Shown: one piece after another, positions 1 through 10,739 of the stretch | Layout of the letters: every line of letters starts with the position of its first letter | Position numbering within the stretch: position 1 is the stretch's first letter | DNA from: Branchiostoma floridae | Lineage: Eukaryota > Chordata > Leptocardii > Amphioxiformes > Branchiostomatidae | Length of the DNA stretch: 64,000 nt | Direction of reading: 5' to 3' | NCBI RefSeq assembly: GCF_000003815.2 | Contig: NC_049986.1 | Span: 17,065,375 to 17,129,374 of the forward strand | Made by a program: the position numbers and the translations under genes | Notes under the pieces: generated by a model | What the model was told of the DNA's origin: nothing | Databases searched by the model: none | Seen by the model: only the letters and a program-made list of their open reading frames with translations

Positions 1-2011
1 TGAACTTTGTTCTGGCAGTGGTTCAATTCTCCGCGTCCTCTGAAGGACCCTTGGCTGTTAAATCCGCATTTTTGATCTTGAACTTCGCCTGGAGTCTGGT
101 AGAGGTCCTTGGAGTTTTTGAAGAAATGTAAATCCGTTGTTTCACCCTGGCAAACGTCCATGTGTTCAGCTGCTGGGGTAAGGGTGGGTTCGCTGTCGTG
201 TTGATCACCAATGGTATAATTTGGAAGGAGTGAGTCACAACATAAACATCATTCAACATGGCGGGTCCCGGCCACACAACGGAACGATTCGGTTTTCCAG
301 CATTGCTCTGGTGTGTCGAAACCTCTCAACCACAAGCCAACAAGGTCCCCGTTTAGGAAATAAGCAACAGATGAAAAGGACAAAGAGCTGTCAATCCACC
401 CGCCGCACATGGCCCGGGGAGGACGCCATGTTTGTGTGTTTGGCTTGGCGTGGCCTACCTCATTTGCATTAAGGTTGATGGACCGCACCACTCTACACGG
501 AGGGTGGTTCGTTAACAAAGGCCGACGGTATGAAATACAGTTTGTACTGTGTATTATGCGTACTAAAACCGAAAAATGCTCAACTACACGATGCATGCGT
601 GTTTCCTTTGACAAACCTTTCTACGATCAATAAATTCTATACACCCTGGTTGTGAAAACCATTCAATTGAATTCTATTTTTTCGTGCTATGTAGTAGACT
701 GGGAAAAGACACCTGGAGCAGAAATTCGATACAAATTGCAAGAAAGAGCAACGCTTATGTAGTTGCGACTATTAGAATTAAAGATGAATTAAAGGTTTGG
801 GACAACATGAGGTCTGGTAAACCGGACGTTCGTCCGTCTCCATGAGCGATGTCAAGATGTTAATGATTGATCCCTGACAATCAGTTCTCTTGAGAATTCC
901 CGTGAAGACAACACATAACAAAGGCACTCCTTTTGTGTCTGCAAATGGATGCGATAAACACACATGGGGGCGCTCAGTAAACAATGGGAGATCAAATGTT
1001 GAATCGGAGACGAAAGATAATGGAGGAAGTCAACTACCCAAGTAGATAGTATTTCACATTACATTGCATTTTAGCTTATGATGAACACACTTGTCAGTTG
1101 AGCCTTTACCCATACTATCATGAATGTGCAAACGTTGCCGCTCACATAGACGTAAATAGAAATAGGCTATTTTAGACATGCAAGAGTATCTATATTGTTA
1201 GATCCACGGAATCTTCATATGCCTGATCATGTTATTTTATTTTGCAACACAACGGTGAACCGGTAATACATTATAACGTACTTTTTATCAAACCTCTCTG
1301 TGGACTCGTCCGGAAAGCTAATGGTCCCTCCAGCTAAATCCTCACAGGCTTTATAAATGTATATAGCCCGAGGCCAAGCTAGTAGGATCACCTTCATTGG
1401 AGTAAAGACGTTTTTGTGTTTTGTTTTCTTGTTACCATCATTATCATGTTCGCTTGCATCTATTACAGCTTGATTAATCATTTCAATACACAGTGCAGTG
1501 CACAAAGTAAGGATGTCACACATTTTATCCCTCTTCTGTATACTGTATTTATTTAAAAAAAAACAATCTTCAACAGTGAAACTTCAATACACTCGCACAG
1601 ATGGAGACCCTTAAACAAAAATACAAGCAGACAACTTCTGTTCACACTTCTCAATAAAGCACACAAAACAAACATATTTCTACAGCACTACCACAATTTT
1701 GTCCTGAAATAAAAGCTAAGTGCTATCCACCATCTATTAAATCATACAGGGACCAAAATAAGTACTCATTGATTCAAATAAAACAATTAAAGTCTGTCTT
1801 ATCTTAGTCCATGGCAGTGTCGGTGCTACAATGTTAAAGTAACCATTTCTTTCACACTTTTCTTTTCACACTTAATTTTACGTTCACAATAGATGATCTT
1901 CGTCTCCTAGATCCTCTGTTACTCTAATTCCATAAGTGTTTAAACACAAAAATGATGGCCGCTAGCGCTAAATAATAAAACTACTTTAACACCTGACATT
2001 TAAAGACATCC
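1..2011. other. Non-coding stretch left of the ATPase gene
   Basis: No convincing gene is seen. A well-placed ATG at 258 (context AACATGG) opens a 32-codon plus-strand ORF ending at 356. Overlapping short ORFs on both strands occupy 23-633, in a locally GC-richer patch that could be a first exon or promoter, but no clear donor follows. From 640 to 1970 the sequence is AT-rich with no coding signal. For the minus-strand ATPase gene that ends at 2012, a reverse AATAAA lies near 1547-1552 and could be its poly(A) signal, giving a 3' UTR of about 450 bases. That assignment is an inference. Confidence 0.5.
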
Positions 2012-3766
2012 TCATTCATCCATATTTTCATCTGAACAGTACCCACTTGGGGTACTTCCTCTATCATTGTCTCTATTGCGAAGGCGTGGCCTTCTTGTTG
2101 GAGTAGACGGTCCACCTCTGTCTTCGTTTGGTTGGCTCCTCCTCTTCTTCCTGCTGCTGCTACTTCTCCACGCCCATGTGCTACCTGTGCGAGTCGTCCT
2201 GGGGGAGACCACCAAGTACATGGTGTTGGGGTCATTGTCACTGACGGGCTCGGCCATTGCTGCAAGTTCATCACTGTCATAGATGTGGAGATGGAAGGAG
2301 CCCGATTTTGTATGAACTTGAACTTCGTCACAGTCGCGCTGGGATGATCGCGAGGGTTGGAAGCCCCACTCCACATCGTCGTCTCCGTAGGACGCCACGT
2401 ACACGAAGGCCAGCAGCACTGACGTGAAGAGATTGTTGGCCTGGTGTCGGAACAGTTGGAGCTGTTCAATCCTGTCCACTCTGTCGCGTACCTTCTCCAA
2501 CAGAAAGCCGATGTCGTGACTGTGCCCGAGCTGGTATGTGAGTCCTTGGAAGGTATGCCTGTTGTATGTCAGGAGTTTGGGTGCCTGAGCTAGGTACTGT
2601 GCGTTGGGGTTGTACGTGCCCTCGGCCTGTTCTAACAGTTCGTCATCCACCAGTTTGACCTTGGCGTCTGTCATGGCGACGTGGTCGGGCCCCTGCAGTG
2701 GGAACCGCTTCAGCCACAGCGTGAGCTCTCCCTCCGTCACAGGTTCAAGGTCCCAGAAGTCCTGGTCGGGTAGGCGGGACGCGTACTTGTAGAGCAGACA
2801 TTCCAAGATGTCCCAGTGGACGTCTGTGAAGTTCTCGCAGTTGGGGAGCCTGACTCTGTCCTGGCCTTTCTTCTCCACGAACACGGCTATCTTCCCCACT
2901 ACTCCTCCTGTGGCGTGGAAGATCCGGTCCACCTGAGCCGCGAACGGTGGTTTACCTGTAAGTGTCTCTACTAACTTTCCTACCTCTCCTTTCTTCCTGA
3001 GCGCGTACAGACGGTGTACGTTATACTTGGTGTCGTTGAGAGAGGGGTATTGTACGTACCCTCCCAGTATGTTACTAAAGGTGTCTCGCTGGAAGGCCAG
3101 GATCGTGACGAGGCGGGAGCTTCCCGTGAGCCATCCCAGGGCGTTCTTCGACTCACCTATGGAGTAAATCTGTTCTACAAACAAACGACTTCTCCGCAGT
3201 CTCTCGTGGTCTGTCTCCCCTACCTTCACGTACAGGTCCTGGATTTCGTCCACCACCACGACTGGAATGTAAGATTTCTCGTACAGAAGGTCCAGCACCA
3301 CACTGATGTCCCGTGTACCCTCTCCTTCCCCGTCCTCGCTAGTCTTGATCCCCAAACTCTTCACCTTTCTCCACAGGGCCTCGGAAGGTAACTCCCACCT
3401 CTCGGCACAGTCCACGTACACCGACACGATCTGTTTCCCCCCGAACTCTATTGCAGACAACGCCTCCAACAAACTGCAGAGTAGCGTTGTCTTACCGACC
3501 CCCCTCCTGCCGACCAGGAGTATGTTGTTACGGTTATGCCTCCCCTGCAAGACCGAGTACACGGAGTCTATGAGATCGAGCAACACATCTTTGTTTTCCT
3601 CCGACAAAAAGTATCTGGGGTTGCCTTTGCCCTGCGTCTTTTTCCACGCTTGCAACGCCTTCTCTCTCAGTTCGGCCGGCCCTGTTCTACGTTGGGGGTC
3701 CCCAGCGGAAGATCCAGCCCCCTCGAAGCCACCCCTGGCTGCCTCTTTTCCTAGAAGGTTCCCCAT
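2012..3766 (-). CDS. Intronless P-loop (AAA/STAND-like) ATPase, 584 residues
   Basis: An uninterrupted ORF encodes a P-loop NTPase. Walker A is GRRGVGKTT at residues 86-94. Walker B is VVVVDEIQD at 169-177 (Asp173, Glu174). A sensor-like LTGSSR lies at 213-218, a pattern recalling the archaeal-type ATPase (MNS) branch of STAND NTPases; ORC/Cdc6-type AAA+ is the alternative. Residues 250-400 are globular and probably include a lid or winged-helix region. Residues 420-445 could form a short coiled coil, followed by a hydrophobic patch at 446-460. The tail is basic with serine (RKKRR at 539-543, TRRPRLRNR at 557-565) and then acidic, so it may be a nuclear signal. The start MGNLLGK has a Gly at position 2 that could be myristoylated, though position 6 is Gly rather than Ser/Thr. 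The start context is strong (A at -3, G at +4). The substrate and pathway are unknown. The absence of introns in an intron-rich genome suggests retroposition, capture from a mobile element, or transfer. I do not recognise a named gene. Confidence 0.85.
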   Translation of the reverse strand: MGNLLGKEAARGGFEGAGSSAGDPQRRTGPAELREKALQAWKKTQGKGNPRYFLSEENKDVLLDLIDSVYSVLQGRHNRNNILLVGRRGVGKTTLLCSLLEALSAIEFGGKQIVSVYVDCAERWELPSEALWRKVKSLGIKTSEDGEGEGTRDISVVLDLLYEKSYIPVVVVDEIQDLYVKVGETDHERLRRSRLFVEQIYSIGESKNALGWLTGSSRLVTILAFQRDTFSNILGGYVQYPSLNDTKYNVHRLYALRKKGEVGKLVETLTGKPPFAAQVDRIFHATGGVVGKIAVFVEKKGQDRVRLPNCENFTDVHWDILECLLYKYASRLPDQDFWDLEPVTEGELTLWLKRFPLQGPDHVAMTDAKVKLVDDELLEQAEGTYNPNAQYLAQAPKLLTYNRHTFQGLTYQLGHSHDIGFLLEKVRDRVDRIEQLQLFRHQANNLFTSVLLAFVYVASYGDDDVEWGFQPSRSSQRDCDEVQVHTKSGSFHLHIYDSDELAAMAEPVSDNDPNTMYLVVSPRTTRTGSTWAWRSSSSRKKRRSQPNEDRGGPSTPTRRPRLRNRDNDRGSTPSGYCSDENMDE

Positions 3767-3880
3767 CTTGATCTAAATCCACCCGGGACGGCCGATGTCG
3801 GCTCTTACCTGCTGTACCGACGCGCTGGGTCAGCTCTGCTGTGTACAAAAATGGCGTACGCTGCCTGGGCATGCCCTTTG

Positions 3881-3942
3881 TGACGTCATTATCTAAACAA
3901 AGAAAACGCTGGGTCATAACGCCCTCTCGCAACTTTTATATA
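3881..3942 (-). promoter_or_regulatory. Core promoter of the ATPase gene: TATA box, CRE
   Basis: Read on the minus strand, TATATAAAAG lies at 3942-3933, which predicts transcription start near 3910. That leaves a leader of about 145 bases before the ATG at 3766. A perfect CRE palindrome TGACGTCA sits at 3881-3888, just downstream of the predicted start. A YY1-like CGCCATTTT lies at 3847-3855. The leader contains ATGs at 3889 (19 codons) and 3872 (overlapping the main start out of frame), plus a good donor-like CAG|GTAAGAG near 3813. Translational control or an alternative first exon is therefore possible. The TATA box and CRE are seen directly; their use is inferred. Confidence 0.6.
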
Positions 3943-4986
3943 AACTGCAGGTGTTTCTAGCCGTAGCCTTATTCTAACCGCGGTCACATCCTCGTGGTAA
4001 CAACCTGACGGCTTTGCTGCCCGTAAACTATGAAAAAAATGGGCCTGGCGGCGCCACTATCCTTTGTCTGATTTCGCAACCCCATTTGGACAAAAAGGGT
4101 GGAGTTAGTTATAACGGCACGCCTGAGACCATTTGATATATATAGTAAAACCTCTGCCTGAAAGCCAACACAGTACAGGTCACCATACGACTCGGATATG
4201 TCTATAATCTTGCAACAGTTTTCCATGAAAGAGTTTTAAGGCCACGACTTGGCTGTAGTACTGGCACGGAAGGATATGATGAAGGCGTCCGATAACAATG
4301 CATTGCTATGCGCAGACGTCTCGTAACAATCTCCTAATAATGATTCGACCCCCCGTCCAAGTCCTAGAGGATTGTCGACGATGCGGACGCATCTCTGCAG
4401 AGAAGAATGTCGTGGAGTGGAAAGTTAAAAGAGAAACTCTCCGTTGCGTTTCAAAGGTGCAAAGAGGAATTATTGTCTAGTCATGGAAAGTTTTAGATAC
4501 TATCTACACCGGCGATCTGTAACGCCTACGTGCTTTCACTTTGGACATCAGCAAGTACGTAAAACACGGGATTTAGGACTTCAACAAAGTCATTAGTTCA
4601 CTGAGTTCGACCCAAAAGCTGGCCCTCTGCTCGGATTGGGGATAGTTAATCCCACAACGTGCTTTAATCTCCCTTTAAAAGGCTTCACTTAGCGGATAAA
4701 GTTGCTCGCTAAGAGCCTCTGCGTTTGCCAACTAATACCCACCTCGTGCATGTTCATGGGTGATACCGCCGTTTGGAAATATTTCCCCGGAGTGTCGCTG
4801 ACGATAAGAGCTTTTTCTTCCGGCGCCGTCTGATACTGTTACTCCTCAGATCCGATCTTCCGGGGAAGGAAAAAAGGTCGCTTTCCCGGTCCCAATCCAC
4901 CCCCGTGTGTGCAGTCGTGACTGCTGTAGTTTTCCTGTAACCTTATCCACGCACTCCGCTGAACTTCTGAGGAAGAGAGTTCCCTT
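3943..4986. other. Intergenic, nothing recognised
   Basis: Short ORFs exist on both strands (for example 3984-4226 minus and 4298-4480 plus) but none has a domain, plausible composition or splice context. I see no repeat pair within this stretch. It separates the TATA-driven ATPase gene from an inverted-repeat element that starts at about 4987. Confidence 0.5.
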
Positions 4987-5293
4987 TACCAGGCTCCGCG
5001 GATTGTTGGTCTAAAAGTAGAAATTAGGCAAAAAGAGTCAATAGTACGGTAGGGGAGTCGGCCGGCCAGAGGAGTTATTTCCTTACCGCGAAGTCTGTGC
5101 GGTATCGCCATCTCAACCTCCTTGATCTTCTTTGAAGACTGGTGAGGAAATGATAAATAATGATAATAATAATAGCCTTTATTGCACATTCATGCTCGAT
5201 CGGGCAAAGTACAGTATAACTCCTCTGGCCGGCTGACTAACCTACCGTACTGTTGACTCTATTTGTCCAATTTCGGATCCACGGAGCCTGGTA
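4987..5293. mobile_element. Inverted-repeat element (MITE-like), about 307 bp
   Basis: The left arm (4988-5076) and the right arm (5218-5293, reversed) match over about 75-85 bases. Shared blocks include ACCAGGCTCCG, AGAGTCAA.AGTACGGTAGG and GCCGGCCAGAGGAGTT. The left arm carries about 12 extra bases and both have scattered substitutions, so it is an old copy. The centre contains an ATAATAATAATAG run followed by CCTTTATTG, a tail style seen in many invertebrate repeats. No ORF. I could not define a target-site duplication, so the superfamily is unknown. Confidence 0.7.
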
Positions 5294-5339
5294 GATGCTA
5301 GTATAACAGACATAACACCCCCACACTGTCTTCCAGTTT

Positions 5340-5503
5340 CAGGCATCTAAATAGACAGGGAAAGTTTAGTGCTCTTTTTGATTGCAATATATGTTATTAT
5401 CGTGTCATAGCGAGGCCTTTCGGAAAGACAAGTTGTAGAGGTGACCCATCACCTGTTTTGTCTCACCCTCCATTTTGTAACGGAAAGTTCAATAAACAAA
5501 TAA
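5340..5503 (+). mobile_element. Possible LINE-like 3' tail
   Basis: This segment ends with AATAAACAAATAAAC at 5491-5505 after a T-rich and pyrimidine-rich run, resembling the 3' UTR end of a non-LTR retrotransposon. A similar AAATAAACAAATAG ending occurs at 35993-36005. There is no adjacent reverse-transcriptase ORF. It could equally be a gene's 3' UTR. Confidence 0.3.
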
Positions 5504-5529
5504 ACATAAAAATAGATGCGATAAACTGA

Positions 5530-8500
5530 TAATTTATGCAACAAATATTGATTTAGTGCACTTTATTTTACTCCGAGCTTCGAGTACCTCGAGTACCTCA
5601 GCTTCCACCACGCAAAAGTTCCCTGTACGAATTACGCTAGCCAGATTGGCCCAAATTACTACCACTGATGTATTTGATTGCCCCAGACCAATTTCCCACC
5701 CAGGAAGCCTCGGAAGAAGAGCACACAACCTGTTGATGGTGGCTCTATTAGTCTGGCGTAAAATCCATACCAACACGGGTCGTCAGTCATGCTGGAAATT
5801 AATTACTTTTGCCGCGGATGAGGCTCGGAGGACGGATCGGTGGGACTCCGTGGGAGGGTATCAATGGATCTTTGGTTTACTGAAGCTATGTGCCACACAC
5901 TGGTTTTCACGATTGATTAGGTCGTGGGCACTGGAATGGTATAGTAGATGGAGAAAGAATACTCAAATCCTATCCTAAAGCCCGTTACAGATGACCGGTT
6001 TAAGTTGCTAGTACTTGCTACCCTTACGTATATCCCAGATTTTTCCCTGATGAGCGACGAAATTGTGGTTTACTTTGACCCACCGTTGTGCAGCATAGTT
6101 TTTTGAGCAGAAAAATTGGCTTTTGGGGCCACAAACTTTACCTAAACGAAGAAAAATGTCAATACGGACCTAATGCTGACTTGAATATATACGCACAAGT
6201 GTAAACGAGCCCTTAGCCACAGCCAAGAGCATCCTGTAGCTTATACTCCCGAGAAATCGTGCATTTTGTTTTTAGACATAAACTCGATTTCTACCGGGGT
6301 CTCCTTGCACTCGCTGCCCTAAAAAATTAGGAATCGGATGGTTGTCTTTACCTGGATATATATGAATTCAGTATGCATTTTCTCGTTTCTCCCTTTACAA
6401 TCGGAAGTTCGAAGTCAACACCCTACAGATGTATATATTGCATTTACGACTCGATGGTATCCATTCCCAAAGGTTGACTAACCCCTCTGTATGTTTGTTT
6501 TTACGTTCTGTTCGCCCCCTCTTAGATCGATAGCGCACACGAACTTCGTTTAATGGCCTCAGGTGCCCGGCAGGGAACAACAAATATTGCTTCGTTCTGC
6601 CTTCTTGTGGTAGTTCATCCTGTTCCTGATAAATCACGAAGCACGGGAGATATCTAATAGTATGATGTTGAAATCGCGCTGGGTATAAAGAAGTCTCTAC
6701 CAAACTGACTACGCTCGCCATTCTAGGGAGAATAATTTGCCAGGGGAGTTTTGTTACCAAGGAGTCTGGAGGGGAAACATGAATCTAAGCGCGGACTGGC
6801 TCCCCCGGTCAATTTCCCGGTTTTTTTTGCCAAATTCTAAAATCCCCGAACCCCCGTAGGACGGCCTGGTGGAGGCTAGATATAGAGTTGGGTTAGATAT
6901 AATGTCTTTTCCTGAATGACCCCAATTCAGACGGCTTCCTGTATTCTTGGAATTTCCGTTTCTCCTTAAGAAAGGCTCTGAGGAAGTGACGTATTGTGCA
7001 ACAAGCTTTATCCTTCTTAAAGTGAGATAAAGTGTTTCCCCCTTTTAATAGCCTCTCTTGACGTTATACGAGAAACACGAAAACAGTGCTTAGACCGGGT
7101 TGGTAGGACACCCCCACGTAATCATAACTGGTTCTCCCCAGAGACTGGGTACTTGCCAATACTCTGGAGTCGTGATCAGTGAAGTACTTTTGCGTGTAAT
7201 GTTAGAACGAGTCGGGTGGAGTTCGATCTACCAAAAACAACACGGGAGCTTGTAAGCGGCGATGAAGTTCATGATAAGACCACGTAACGGCCTATTGAAT
7301 GGAAAAATACCTTCATCGGTACCCCCAGCGTAGAGTAAGCATAAAAATGGGAGACAAATGAAAGGAAAACAAAAACTATAGAAAATATCTCTTACATTTG
7401 CATTTAAATCCTTCCTATACACTATAGTCAAATATCTTTCATGAGATCATAGGGATTTGTTTTTCATCACTCTTGCATCTGCCTTGTCCCCTTGATTTTT
7501 ATATTGTCATGTAGCGTAACAAAAGATGGATATTTATAGCGCTATCCTCTGGTGTCGACGTCTAGTCAGCGGATGTGGCAAAGTATCTGAACAAAGAACA
7601 CTCAGAAGGAAGGGACGATTGAATGTTTTTGAACTGTAAACCACCTGCGCCCACGGCTACCGCAATATCACCGACACACGGGCGGTAGATCGGTATCAGG
7701 TGCCGCCTCAGGTGTTAGCGCAGTACGGTAATAAGGACCTGTTCAGCCTTCCATAGCGGGCTGGTGATGTGGACTGTCAACAGTATAACACCATGTACTA
7801 TTTGTGGTGGATCCGGGACACACGCTTCAAAATTTTTTGACGTCAAACAATAAGTTGAGAAATTAAAATCTGAAGAAATGGGTATCATTTTGTATGACAT
7901 TTATATCTGTTTGTTATCATTCATCTTAGAAATATTCACTGATGGTATATTCAGTACAATCCGTCTGCTTTGTTTATTGCTGGGAAGCGCAATGGAAACT
8001 TTGCTCGCCAAACGACAATGGTTACCCCTAGCGACCAACAGGTAATAAGTGGTCGGGCACGACGTAGCCGCCTGACATAAGGGGAGTACCGTTACTGCCA
8101 CCTAGCCACATCAGCGTCCATTCAAACAGCACTTCTATTTCGTAATGGAGAGTTTAAGATGTCATAATACCTGTCACAAGCATATTATCTTGGCTACAGA
8201 ATCGCTACATATAAATCGTTTGATATCCTACCCTCCTGCGACCCTATAATGAACAGTAACGTACTGTCCCTTAAGTCCCTATCGCAGTCAAGTGATTGGG
8301 ACCTTGCAGTGACGACGAGGGTCCCCGGAGAGAACCCGTGCCTGTACCTGTGTGTCTGAACGTACCTGTAGACGACCTGTTGGTAAGCCATGTAGCTCTT
8401 CTAGATCCGGTGTGCCATAAGCAGGTGAGAAGAACGTAAATCTCAACCGTCATTACGATAGTTCTACCTGTTGATTCACAAGGGGTTTTGCAAGTATCCA

Positions 8501-9998
8501 TTCTTAAGAGGACCGGGCTTAACTGGTTTTGGGACTAAATATAGAATGATTAGATAGTGCTTCAGTCTCTGGCCTAAGCACTTAGGCAGGTAGGCGGGCT
8601 TCAGACGGTCGGGTTCAAAATAAACCACGCCATGGCCATTCCAGTGATGTGTAGTTATTCTTTGCTGTAGATTGTCTTGTCATTCAATGGTTTACTGTGT
8701 TTTGGGGTGCTCTACTGTCTGGCCAAATTTTTAGGGATAGTCCATATGACGGTGCTTAACACCATCATGTACGTACAGAAGTGTTAGCAGTGGTATTAAC
8801 ATCAGCAATTCCCTGTGGTGTTTGGCAACTTAGACAGAATTTCAGTTTTGACCTGTATATGAATGTGTAGAGAGTGGGGGTGTTGGCCAAGGGTTGAAGG
8901 GAAGCGGTCTTGCTACTCATTACCTATTTCCCAGAAACTGGGCGAGACGCCGTGAAGACAACAAGAAAAGACAACCACACGTTTCATGCTTGAGAAAGGG
9001 CACGGCACGTTCCCCTGAAAAGATACAAGCCGCTAGTTTGTTTATATTTCAATCACTGTGGTTAGACTTGTGGTCTAGTGGATAATCATAAAGGCTTTTA
9101 CTCGTCCCGTAGGACTGTGGTTTATTTGGGACGGGCACAACACGTCCTGGTAAAAAGAAAACAGCCGTAGGCATTACTGTAAAGCGTTGACAAGGACATA
9201 TGGTGTAGAAGTTTCGGCGGAGATACAAGGTACGTATGTGTGCGGCAAAGAAAAGTCAACAAAGAATTCGAATAACCGATAAGGTCAGAGCGGACATATG
9301 TTGTTTATTTCTCCTTATCTCTGATGTGCCAAAGCCCGAGGGAAGTCAGGTTTGTAATAGTTCTTTTGATAGATTAAGTTATTAACTTTTTTTCTAGATT
9401 TTGCCGTTTCACCTTGCTGTACCGGAAATGAAGAATATGAAGACGGAGCATCTTGGTCAAACCGTATCATCAAAACGGGAATTTTCAATCCTGCCCTGAC
9501 CAAAAGCTACAGCTGGTTGTGTTTTCAGTGCCCCAGTCGGAGAGGGGGAGGGCACCCCGATTCTTTCAGTCAGCTTTGACACTGTCAACTATAGAGTCAC
9601 GATAGGAACACTTCTTTTTGTTGGTTTTGCCACCCTATTATTCGTCTTTTTTTGCAGTATATATTTCGCAGATAAAACAGCCTGGGAAATTTCACCTTGT
9701 GGTCTTTTTCTGAACATAACAAATATGATTCATTGTTGGCTAGTAACGCCACTGGTATTTAGTAAGCTAATTTATATCAAATCGTTTGAAATATTGACAT
9801 TCAGTGACTCTTATCTCATTAGCTTCTGTGCGCACGTTGTTGACAGGAAAGCGTTACCAGCGTAAACTTGAAGTATTTGATTTTCACATTGCAGGGCAAA
9901 ACAAATACAACTCATTGCATGCGGTTTATATCATATAAACATGGCCACCACCACTCAGCCAATCATAGCACTTCAATTACTGTGTTTATATCTACATA
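5530..9998. other. Long non-coding stretch
   Basis: ORFs up to 140 codons occur (5556-5978 plus, 6395-6760 minus), but their composition is frame-neutral. They overlap antisense ORFs of similar quality and show neither a domain nor exon borders. I see no inverted-repeat element or tandem array here beyond simple A/T runs. It may be intronic or intergenic; nothing supports a gene. Confidence 0.5.
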
Positions 9999-10192
9999 GT
10001 GCAGAAAAGTGCGGTACTACGAAAAAGTGTGGTACTATGAAGTCATTTGCATAAAATAGGGCAACGCTTTTTTTTCATAGCACAACACTTTTTTCATAGT
10101 GCAACCCCTTTTCATAGTGCAACCCTTTTTCATAGTATCACACTTTTTCATAGTACAACATTTTTTTCATAGTACAACACGTTTTCTGCACC
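9999..10192. repeat. Degenerate minisatellite bounded by inverted ends
   Basis: A unit of about 18-22 bases with the core TTTTTCATAGTGCAAC is repeated at least six times between about 10070 and 10180, with T-run length differences. The segment starts with GTGCAGAAAA (9999-10008) and ends with the inverse TTTTCTGCAC (10182-10191). The first part (10006-10040) carries the same unit in inverted orientation. The whole can fold back, consistent with a small non-autonomous element with tandem expansion. Confidence 0.65.
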
Positions 10193-10426
10193 ACTGACAC
10201 TGAGTCTTTTTTCCTTGTCCTGGTTGTCACTGTACAAGGTCCATGTGTCATCATCAACATTTTGTAGTCTGCTAAACTGGAGTCTCGACGTAATGACTTA
10301 AAATTGAAAACATTATATCTCTCGTGATATGAAGTCTGAGATGCTGTAAGAAGCCCACACGGCGGTATCACTTCACAAGGCCAAAGTGTCATCATCATAC
10401 GATACTAGGCCCACGTGCTATCATTA

Positions 10427-10730
10427 GACTGAATCTCCAACTACATCGTGATATTCTGTAAGCGAAAAATTAAAATTCTTGGATGGGTAGCTTATCAATA
10501 GTTGCAAAAGGTACGCAAGAGTCGCGACAATAAGGGTCGTTGGCAAAACATCCTCGCCTTCTGTATGGGAGTGCAGATAATTAGACGATCTCCAAGTACA
10601 TCGTGATTAAAATCACATCGTGAAAAAATTAAAATCCTTGGATGGGTAGACTCATTATGATTGTTGAAAGAGGTATTCAAGGGACACGACAATGAGGATG
10701 GTAGGTAAAACATTAGGGTAAGTTTCGCGC
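10427..10730. repeat. Two-copy tandem duplication of about 156 bp
   Basis: Copy 1 begins near 10427 and copy 2 near 10582. Both contain ATCTCCAA.TACATCGTGAT followed by AAAAATTAAAAT.CTTGGATGGGTAG, then a divergent CAAGAGTCGCGACAATAAGG / CAAGGGACACGACAATGAGG block and GGNAAAACAT. Divergence is roughly 20-25 percent by eye, so it is not recent. No coding frame is shared convincingly. Confidence 0.65.
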
Positions 10731-10739
10731 AGTTTTGTT

